A stretch of 32,847 bases of DNA from F23-D06 sp045130275 (GTDB lineage Bacteria > Bacteroidota > Bacteroidia > Bacteroidales > WCHB1-69), in assembly GCA_045130275.1 (NCBI GenBank), contig JBGUPL010000063.1, forward strand, positions 1 to 32,847, read 5' to 3'. The stretch's first letter is position 1, and every line of letters starts with the position of its first letter. Position numbers and translations under genes: made by a program. The notes below the pieces were generated by a model, which saw only the letters and a list, made by a program, of their open reading frames with translations, ran no database searches and had not been told where the DNA came from. Of the stretch, positions 22,310-28,459 are shown one piece after another.

Positions 22310-24589
22310 TTAAAAAATCTGCAACCCAATCTCCCATTTTGGCAAATCGTTCGAATAAAGGTTCTTTTTCAACAGGTTGGAGATGCGGTACTGACCATAG
22401 ATGGCGAACCGTCTCGTGACACCCACGCGCAAGCGCACACCGTAATCGAACAGATTCATCTTATCGAGCATATATTCGGACTTCTCGTAGGTGAAAAACT
22501 CTTTGTCTCTGTTCCCGGCGAATTTATAGCGACCACCGGTGTTCCACTCTCCGAAAATGCCCGTGTCTAAGTACCAATTTTCCATTGCGGTGTTGCCCAA
22601 GAAGAAACGCTGGTAAAGTTCCAAATCGAACTTCGTTACTTTGAGGTTATTTTTCACCGTGTGAATGCTTTCCATCTCTGCAGGTTGCAATTCAAATGGA
22701 ATCAGTATCTTATCCACAGCATACCAAGAGGAACCAAAACCGACGCGGAAGCCCAAAGCGTAGGGTTTCGCCAAACGCCAATTATTGTCAAATGCAACGG
22801 TCAGTGTACGGGAAACACCGTCTTTGTCTCGAAAATAATCTCTCCATAACCCCGTTTGAAATGCTGTTGCATTCCATTGCGTTGGAATCATGAATGAAGT
22901 GTTCAGCACGAAACTAAATTTATACTTGTCCAGAATCCCGCGTTTGTAAATGTCGTTATCAGGCGTGTCGAAACGACGGTTGCAGTTGGCTGAACGGGAC
23001 TCCGCCGCCACCAGACTATCCACCTTGGGCAGCGTCTGCTGACCATAAAGATGTTTCAAATGCTGACCATCGCTCCAAATTTCCAATGTCTGCCCTTCTT
23101 TCAACCAATATTTGGGAAATTCCAACGATTGTCCTGCATCGTCCACATTCCTTCCATTATACAACGTGGATTCACTGTATCGTTCTATTGTGCCGTCGCC
23201 ATTCACGATTTTGAAGAAAATCTTGGATTCGGGGTTCTTGGAGGTGACGTAAATCGCCTTTTCATTTTCATAGAGCGTCAGATTGTTCTTCACTTCGGGC
23301 TTTTCGCCGAAGAAGTAGCCGGCTTGCGGCACACCGTACCCGAACGCGTAGTCGAAATAGGGATAGTGGTTGCTGGACTTCTCAATCTCGGTTTTCAGCT
23401 GCCAGGCGGTGTATTCGGGGTGCAACTGCTTGACGCACGCGGCGAAACCGGCCATCATCGGGGAGGAGAAGGAGGTGCCGGACGCCCTCGTGAAGTTGCC
23501 CTTGCTGCCAGCCACCAAGTTGTTTTCGCCCAGGGCCACCACATTGGGTTTCATACGACCGTCCGCCGTGGGACCGAATGAGCTAAAGTTGGCGATAACA
23601 TCCAAACTTTTCACGGCACCCACCGACAAGATGCTGTCGGCATCGGCAGGGGTGATGAGCATCTTCCATTCGTTATCGGCACCCTCGTTGCCCATGGAGT
23701 TGCACACCAAAATACCTTTGCGGGCGGCAGTGTTTGCGGCTTTGGCCACCATCGAGGTCTTTCCGTCCATGTGCTTGAGCATATAGCGCTGTTTACCGTA
23801 GCCGAGGGAACTGTTCACGATGTCGGCACCGTTCTGATCGGCCCATTCGAGTGCCTGCACCCACCAGACCTCCTCCTTCTTCGGCTCGGAAGCCACCTCG
23901 GTGCGAGCCAACAGGAACTGCGCGTCGGGAGCCATGCCGAGCAGCTGGTTTCCGTATTTACCCGCAATGCAGCTCAGCACCATGCGGCCATGCGAGTTGG
24001 CTTCATACACGTTCTCTTTCTTTTTCACGAAGTTCCAGGTCTTGACAATCTGCTTGTTGTCGCGCAGATGCTGGAACGCGGGGTGGGTGTCCACATCCGG
24101 GAAACCGGCGTCAAACACCGCCACACGCACGCCCTTGCCGCTGATGTTGTGCTGCTGGAACAACTCCCCGTGGTGGATACTGACCTGCTCCGTGGAGAGA
24201 GGGACCCTGTCTTCGGTGATTTGCTCTTCAGCGACTTCCATATCACTGGCAATCAGCTGGATGCCCGCCACAAAGGGGAACTGCCGAATCACGGCGATCT
24301 GCTCTTCCGTGGCCATCACGCCGGCCGCGTTGAGCCACCGCGACGTGCCCACCAGCTCCTCACAGGCGGTCTCCACCTGCGCGGCATAGTGGCTGTTCAC
24401 GGGATAGTTGGTGATGTCATAGAGGTCTGCGCCGTTCAAGGCGTAACGCTCAATGGCCTTCGCATCAAAATACTGATACGGATCGAAAGTAGTGTTCTGC
24501 TTGTCCGTGAAGAACACCCAGTAGCTATTCTGCGCGTTCGCAATACCGAGAACGGCGCAGAAGAGAGCGAATAATGTGATTCTTTTCAT
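22310..24589 (-). CDS. Subtilase (S8) fused to a probable outer-membrane beta-barrel
   Basis: The frame opens at 24619, but the ATG at 24589 begins the signal peptide (MKRITLFALFCAVLGIANA) and follows the -7 box at 24617-24624. The 759-residue product has a propeptide-like region (about 20-135) and a subtilase domain (about 150-425). Its triad is Asp160 (VAVFDAGFP), His200 (SHGRMVLS) and Ser373 (GTSFSSP), with the oxyanion Asn301 in SMGNEG; all are present. A linker of beta-sandwich character follows. From about 555 to the end, amphipathic strands rich in aromatics and Gly (KFSFVLNTSF, TLTVAFDNNW, YALGFRVGFGSSWY, KFDLELYQRFFL, WYLDTGIFGEW, FDYGVRLRVGV, AIYGQYRISNLL, KWEIGLQIF) end in a terminal Phe, the pattern of an eight-stranded outer-membrane barrel. 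No T9SS sorting domain is present. The barrel may anchor the protease at the outer membrane; which side the protease faces is unknown. Confidence 0.88.
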   Translation of the reverse strand: MKRITLFALFCAVLGIANAQNSYWVFFTDKQNTTFDPYQYFDAKAIERYALNGADLYDITNYPVNSHYAAQVETACEELVGTSRWLNAAGVMATEEQIAVIRQFPFVAGIQLIASDMEVAEEQITEDRVPLSTEQVSIHHGELFQQHNISGKGVRVAVFDAGFPDVDTHPAFQHLRDNKQIVKTWNFVKKKENVYEANSHGRMVLSCIAGKYGNQLLGMAPDAQFLLARTEVASEPKKEEVWWVQALEWADQNGADIVNSSLGYGKQRYMLKHMDGKTSMVAKAANTAARKGILVCNSMGNEGADNEWKMLITPADADSILSVGAVKSLDVIANFSSFGPTADGRMKPNVVALGENNLVAGSKGNFTRASGTSFSSPMMAGFAACVKQLHPEYTAWQLKTEIEKSSNHYPYFDYAFGYGVPQAGYFFGEKPEVKNNLTLYENEKAIYVTSKNPESKIFFKIVNGDGTIERYSESTLYNGRNVDDAGQSLEFPKYWLKEGQTLEIWSDGQHLKHLYGQQTLPKVDSLVAAESRSANCNRRFDTPDNDIYKRGILDKYKFSFVLNTSFMIPTQWNATAFQTGLWRDYFRDKDGVSRTLTVAFDNNWRLAKPYALGFRVGFGSSWYAVDKILIPFELQPAEMESIHTVKNNLKVTKFDLELYQRFFLGNTAMENWYLDTGIFGEWNTGGRYKFAGNRDKEFFTYEKSEYMLDKMNLFDYGVRLRVGVTRRFAIYGQYRISNLLKKNLYSNDLPKWEIGLQIF

Positions 24590-24616
24590 AAAATGGATAT
24601 TAAAATATTCGAATTG

Positions 24617-24624
24617 CAAAAATA
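24617..24624 (-). promoter_or_regulatory. -7 box of the subtilase gene
   Basis: The minus strand reads TATTTTTG followed by CAATTC, 28 bases upstream of the start at 24589. It overlaps the codons of the longer frame, supporting the shorter protein. Confidence 0.6.
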
Positions 24625-24681
24625 ATAATTATTACACCGTAGAGATACAAAATTTCGCGTCTCCCCTGTGCCGGCGCGGGA

Positions 24682-24847
24682 AAATTCCCCTTCTATTTTA
24701 GAAGGGGTGCCCGAAGGGCGGGGTAGTAATATAGATATCAGAATTCCTTATGAAACATGCAGTTTCGCAGGCAAGCAACGGCCTTGTGGCCATTACTGAC
24801 ACCCCTACCCCGGCCTACGGCCACCCCTTCCCCAAGGAAGGGGAATT
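24682..24847. repeat. Inverted pair of palindromic REP-like elements (REPIN-like)
   Basis: Two related elements of about 45-50 bases lie in opposite orientation: 24682-24727 and 24798-24847. Each carries two palindromes. In the first they are CCCCTTCTA (24687-24695) with TAGAAGGGG (24699-24707), and GCCC GAA GGGC (24709-24719). In the second they are CCCCTTCC (24824-24831) with GGAAGGGG (24836-24843), and GGCC TAC GGCC (24812-24822). Both share the flank AATTCCCC and a GGGGTAG stretch. Stem changes are compensated between copies. The 70 bases between hold no gene. This fills most of the 350-base gap 24620-24968; the small frame at 24750-24947 overlaps it and is not credible. Confidence 0.75.
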
Positions 24848-24939
24848 GTCCTTCGACCGCAGCTGCCCACTGTGGCCAGAACTTTCTTCACATACTTGTT
24901 TTTTCTTCTTGTTTTTAACATGCGGAACTTGCAGCGCCA

Positions 24940-24974
24940 ACTACTAACTAATAACTGCTAACTACTAACTATTT
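24940..24974. repeat. Heptamer array at the GntR gene 3' end
   Basis: Five units: ACTACTA, ACTAATA, ACTGCTA, ACTACTA, ACTATTT. The GntR stop codon (24969-24971, minus strand) is inside the last units. The word differs from the GACTTAA-type arrays but the seven-base period and the position at a gene end are the same. Confidence 0.65.
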
Positions 24975-25316
24975 CACCATCGCCACTATCTCCTGTATGT
25001 CAATGTTCAGCAGCCGCATATTCTTCAGAAACTCCGGCACCTCCTCCTCCATGAATTCCTTTTTGCGGATAGCGTGGATTTTCTCGGGGGCGTCCTCGTT
25101 GACGAAGAAGCCGATGCCGCGTTTGTTGGTGATGATCTCCTGGTTCTGGAGGCGTTCGTAGGAGCGCATGACGGTGTTGGGGTTCACTTCGAAGGCGACG
25201 GCCAGCTCGCGCACGGACTTGGCCCGCTCGCCCGGTTTCCATGCGCCCGACAGAATCTGCTCGTAAACCCAATGCTCAATCTGCCGGTATATGGTTTGTG
25301 TGCTCTTGAAATCCAT
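24969..25316 (-). CDS. GntR family transcriptional regulator, YtrA type
   Basis: The 115-residue protein has the GntR winged helix at residues about 5-72 (IYRQIEHWVYEQILSGAWKPGERAKSVRELAVAFEVNPNTVMRSYERLQNQEIITNKRGIGFFV) and only a short helical tail of about 40 residues. This is the YtrA subfamily, whose members lack a ligand-binding domain and usually regulate adjacent ABC transporter genes. It is the last gene of the ABC operon, one base after the permease stop. The likely operator is the 12-base inverted repeat over the operon promoter (27177-27222). The effector is unknown; in relatives, envelope stress or antibiotics are involved. The stop lies in a heptamer array. Confidence 0.93.
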   Translation of the reverse strand: MDFKSTQTIYRQIEHWVYEQILSGAWKPGERAKSVRELAVAFEVNPNTVMRSYERLQNQEIITNKRGIGFFVNEDAPEKIHAIRKKEFMEEEVPEFLKNMRLLNIDIQEIVAMVK

Positions 25317-25317
25317 A

Positions 25318-26067
25318 CTATGCCTCCGTTTCTCTCATTCTCAGAAAACTCATCGCGTAGAAATAGACAATCGTCACACTGTAGGCCACATACGAGAACC
25401 AATTACTGGAAGTGACAATGTTGTGCTCCACTACCTTATAGTAGTGACCATTGCGGATTTCTGCAGGAATCGTCAGCACCACATTTAACCATTCGACACC
25501 TGACATGATGGCTCCAACAACCAATGTGATAACAAAACCTACTAAAAGCAATTTCCAGAACGGACTCTTCTTAAAATAGATAGCAGCGAAAAACATGGTG
25601 GAAATACTAGTGAAGAACATCATCACTTTCAATCCATTGGTGGGAATTTGCATTTTTAAGAATTCACCTAAATTGTGGATTCCGCATGGCGCGAAAATGC
25701 CCGGTTTATACATATTCACTATGCCATATCCCAAAATCTGTCCAATCAACACAGACAAAACAATGCCTGCCACGAAATAGATGTTGGTCAAAAACATACC
25801 CGTCACTACTTTTTCGGCGTTGGTCACAGGTGTCATCAGGTAGTGTATCCTGCTTGAAGGCTGGTGCAGCTTGGAAAAGAAGCGACACGGATAATAGACC
25901 ATAAACACAACAGCCGCTATTTTTATCTCTGCCAAAAAAGGACTGCCAGACACAATCGTCATAATCAGAGATAGTGCTGCCATGATGCCGAATGAATAGA
26001 TGAGATCATTCCGCCAATTTTCGTAAAAATAGGCCTTGGTTAATTTAATGATATTATTGATATTCAT
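25318..26067 (-). CDS. ABC transporter permease-like membrane protein
   Basis: The 249-residue protein has about six hydrophobic segments, near residues 24-45, 50-68, 90-115, 145-165, 173-195 and 222-243. It has no soluble domain, as in ABC-2-like permeases paired with a separate ATPase. The middle (YYPCRFFSKLHQPSSRIHYLMTPVTNAEKVVTGMFLTNIYFV) is reminiscent of permeases in YtrA-regulated operons. Position in the operon, between the small membrane protein (12 bases upstream) and the GntR gene (one base downstream), supports the call more than the sequence does. It is expected to form a heteromeric transporter with the ATPase at 26326-27162. The substrate is not known. Confidence 0.8.
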   Translation of the reverse strand: MNINNIIKLTKAYFYENWRNDLIYSFGIMAALSLIMTIVSGSPFLAEIKIAAVVFMVYYPCRFFSKLHQPSSRIHYLMTPVTNAEKVVTGMFLTNIYFVAGIVLSVLIGQILGYGIVNMYKPGIFAPCGIHNLGEFLKMQIPTNGLKVMMFFTSISTMFFAAIYFKKSPFWKLLLVGFVITLVVGAIMSGVEWLNVVLTIPAEIRNGHYYKVVEHNIVTSSNWFSYVAYSVTIVYFYAMSFLRMRETEA

Positions 26068-26079
26068 AATGTTACGGTT

Positions 26080-26307
26080 TTATTGGTTAGACATTTCGGG
26101 TTGATTTTGGGATACGGAATCGGCGTACGTTTCTAATTCATCCAAACCATTGAAATGTAGCACTTCTGTCGAATCCTTTTGGATTTCCTTATATTGGATT
26201 CGGCCGCTGCGGTAGCCGGTCTGGAAGTCGATGGTGTAGCCGATGACCAGGCCCAACACCAGAACAATGGCGGTGATAATCAAGATCTTATTCGTGTATT
26301 TTTTCAT
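26080..26307 (-). CDS. Small single-pass membrane protein in the ABC operon
   Basis: The 75-residue protein begins MKKYTNKILIITAIVLVLGLVIGY, one membrane segment at about residues 8-26 with a basic N-terminal side. A polar tail follows with several acidic residues (TGYRSGRIQYKEIQKDSTEVLHFNGLDELETYADS). It has no cleavage site that looks like a classic signal peptide, so it is probably anchored in the inner membrane with the tail in the periplasm. Spacing of 18 bases after the ATPase and 12 before the permease makes it a real operon member. I do not recognise the family; an accessory transporter subunit is plausible. Confidence 0.75.
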   Translation of the reverse strand: MKKYTNKILIITAIVLVLGLVIGYTIDFQTGYRSGRIQYKEIQKDSTEVLHFNGLDELETYADSVSQNQPEMSNQ

Positions 26308-26325
26308 AATGCTCTGATTTTAAGG

Positions 26326-27162
26326 TTATTTGAATAATTCTGTAAATTCCTGCTTGTTTTGAACAGCGGCATTGAAGAGCAGTTCCAAATCAAGGGCGGA
26401 ATCGATGTGGTTGACATTCTCTTTCACCTGATAGATACCACGCGGGGTCTCCTCGGTGTAGAACACCTTGCCTTCTTCCGATTTTTCGTCATTCACATCG
26501 AAAAGCAACTTGTCGGTGATGACATCGCCGGAGGCGTTGAGGATCATGCGACCATTGTCGAGGATGGAGACCGCGTCGATGAGGCTGTGAAGGTCACGCA
26601 CCTGATGGGTGGAGATAATCACCGTTTTCTGCTCGTCGGCGTAGGCGGCCATGATTTTGCGGAAGATGCTCTTGGTGGGGATGTCGAGACCGTTGGTGGG
26701 CTCGTCCATGATGAGCAGCGGCACGTTGGTGGCCAGCGCGAACGCGATCATCACCTTCTTTTTCTGTCCGTGCGAGAACTTGTCGATGAAGCCCAGCATG
26801 TTGTCCATTTCCATCTCTCTCAGGTATTCCATGAATTGCTCGTGGCTGAAGTTGGGATAAAACGGCGCGAAAGCGGCCTCGAACTGGTTGATTTTCAGAT
26901 GAGGGACGTAAATCTCCTCTTGGAGGAAATAAATGTCGCTCAGCTGTTTGGCGGTGCGTTTGTGTGCGGGTTCGCCGTCGATGAGGGCGTCGCCCGCCTG
27001 CGGGAACAGCAAACCCGTCATGATTTTCAGCAGGGTGGTTTTGCCGGCGCCGTTGCGGCCGAGCAACCCGTACAGGTGGCCGGGCTCCAACTGCCAGTTC
27101 ACCCCGTTGAACAACTTGCGGTTTTTGTCGTACCCGAATTCTACATTGTTTAACTGTATCAT
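26326..27162 (-). CDS. ABC transporter ATP-binding protein
   Basis: The 278-residue ATPase has Walker A GRNGAGKT (residues 35-42), a Q-loop region near FLQEEIYVP, the signature variant FSHGQKKK (129-136), Walker B LLIMDEPTNGLD (149-160) and the H-loop His186 in ISTHQVRD. The signature reads SHGQ in place of LSGGQ, seen in YtrB-like ATPases. A C-terminal tail of about 75 residues follows the core. It is the first gene of the operon that continues with the small membrane protein, permease and GntR regulator, and is expected to power that permease. The -7 box TACTTTTG lies at 27205-27212 on the minus strand. Confidence 0.95.
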   Translation of the reverse strand: MIQLNNVEFGYDKNRKLFNGVNWQLEPGHLYGLLGRNGAGKTTLLKIMTGLLFPQAGDALIDGEPAHKRTAKQLSDIYFLQEEIYVPHLKINQFEAAFAPFYPNFSHEQFMEYLREMEMDNMLGFIDKFSHGQKKKVMIAFALATNVPLLIMDEPTNGLDIPTKSIFRKIMAAYADEQKTVIISTHQVRDLHSLIDAVSILDNGRMILNASGDVITDKLLFDVNDEKSEEGKVFYTEETPRGIYQVKENVNHIDSALDLELLFNAAVQNKQEFTELFK

Positions 27163-27176
27163 ATCGTTATTTTTTA

Positions 27177-27222
27177 ATTAGTGTATTAGTGAACTAAGAC
27201 ACCGCAAAAGTAATACACTAAT
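27177..27222 (-). promoter_or_regulatory. Promoter and 12-bp inverted-repeat operator of the ABC/GntR operon
   Basis: ATTAGTGTATTA (27177-27188) and TAATACACTAAT (27211-27222) are a perfect inverted repeat with a 22-base spacer. The minus-strand -7 box TACTTTTG (27205-27212) lies at the inner edge of one arm, and the transcription start would fall between the arms. Each arm also contains TTAGTG/TATTA words typical of a helix-turn-helix target. I infer binding by the operon's own GntR protein. Confidence 0.65.
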
Positions 27223-27286
27223 CAATACGATGATCAGTTTTTGAAAAATTTTTTTACGCTGATAATCAGAATGTTATGAATATATT

Positions 27287-27328
27287 TGAAATTTTATCGC
27301 AGAAAACGAGTGAAATTTTCGCAGAAAA
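27287..27328. repeat. Two tandem TGAAATTTT(AT)CGCAGAAAA units
   Basis: TGAAATTTTATCGCAGAAAA (27287-27306) and TGAAATTTTCGCAGAAAA (27311-27328) follow each other in the gap between the LytTR gene and the ABC operon. The 15-base core TGAAATTTTCGCAGA also occurs at 304-318. Function unknown. Confidence 0.5.
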
Positions 27329-27366
27329 AAGGGTTGTTTAGGAAAAAACCGTTAAAAAAAACACTT

Positions 27367-28443
27367 CTATTGATTGTGGATTATTCTATATCCGCCACTC
27401 TTTTTGCTGCCAACATATTCAATCAGTCCCTGCGTCTTGAGCTGAGCGAGAATCCGATTGATCGTGGATTGGGAGACAGTACGATTTTTTTTGATGGCAG
27501 CGGCGGAACATCCGGGGTGATTGGCAATGAAATCCAAAATAACACTCTGCATTTGGTTGGATTGGCTGACACTGATCATCCTTTTTTTCGATTTCGATTG
27601 ACTATCGTCCGCCGAAGTCGTTTTTGGGGATTCTTTCTTCCCCGTATATTGAAAAATAAATTCACAAGCCCTGTTTTTATAGTTCTTGGAAAAGGGCAGA
27701 AAAACATCCCGGGGTAATACTTTTACCCTAACCTCGGAATCGTTATATGAACAAATATTTTTATATACGGCAATTATGTTTCGTGAGATTTGGATGGCGT
27801 ATTTATCGCAAAGAATCGTAACCATTTCTCTGAGTGTACCACAACGGCACCTTTTTTCTCCATTTACAAGGTAGAGATAGGTATAGTTTTGTTCCTGTTT
27901 GCAATAAGCTATATCATCCACGCTCACAAAAGTGACGGTGGCTCTTTTATCACATGTTCTTGCTTCAATTTTACTGAATTCTTTGAAGAGCGACAAGTCT
28001 TTGTCCTGGCTTATTTTCATATAAAAAAACATGGCAAGGACAGCGAATGTGATGGTGGCAAAGGAGAGGTCTCGTAAAAAGATGTAGAAACCTTCAAAAA
28101 ACAGATAGATGAAGGTATTAAACAATAAAGACTTGGAACTGAGCACTTTATAGATGTCAGAGCCCACCAGTAGCATCTCAAAGAGAAAAGCAAACAACAC
28201 ACTGGCAAATGTCCATAGAGCATATTTATAATACTTCCTTTGGACATAATACCTTGGGAACAGAATAAACTTATTCAGATAGACAATGGCCAAAACGGCA
28301 AGTCCTGAGATGTATTCTTTATAAATATGTTGGCAATCGGCGGTACGTAAAGTACAGAAATTGCCAAAGAATAGAATAATACTGGCACAGAAAGCTACAT
28401 GTCCAAATATTCGAAGAGCAGATTTTGCATTCTCACTCATCAT
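27367..28443 (-). CDS. Membrane regulator with LytTR and winged-helix domains
   Basis: The 358-residue protein has four or five membrane segments (about residues 12-30, 45-62, 74-94, 106-123 and 127-143). A LytTR DNA-binding domain follows (about 165-262: TFVSVDDIAYCKQEQNYTYLYLVNGE, then LREMVTIL and QISRNIIAVYKNI). After a Ser/Lys-rich linker comes a second DNA-binding unit, a winged helix (about 297-356: QSVILDFIANHPGCSAAAIKKNRTVSQSTINRILAQL, then the wing GLIEYVGSKKSGGYRI). Membrane-anchored LytTR proteins are known in Bacteroidota; a second DNA-binding domain is unusual. There is no histidine kinase or receiver domain, so it may sense directly through its membrane part. It starts 16 bases after the infB stop on the same strand and may be carried on the nusA-infB transcript. 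Target genes are not evident. Confidence 0.85.
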   Translation of the reverse strand: MMSENAKSALRIFGHVAFCASIILFFGNFCTLRTADCQHIYKEYISGLAVLAIVYLNKFILFPRYYVQRKYYKYALWTFASVLFAFLFEMLLVGSDIYKVLSSKSLLFNTFIYLFFEGFYIFLRDLSFATITFAVLAMFFYMKISQDKDLSLFKEFSKIEARTCDKRATVTFVSVDDIAYCKQEQNYTYLYLVNGEKRCRCGTLREMVTILCDKYAIQISRNIIAVYKNICSYNDSEVRVKVLPRDVFLPFSKNYKNRACEFIFQYTGKKESPKTTSADDSQSKSKKRMISVSQSNQMQSVILDFIANHPGCSAAAIKKNRTVSQSTINRILAQLKTQGLIEYVGSKKSGGYRIIHNQ

Positions 28444-28459
28444 GTAATTCTAACAGCGA

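Noticed and set aside
24750..24947. Small frame of 65 codons upstream of the subtilase gene
   Set aside because: It runs through the second REP-like palindromic element and has no promoter or domain.
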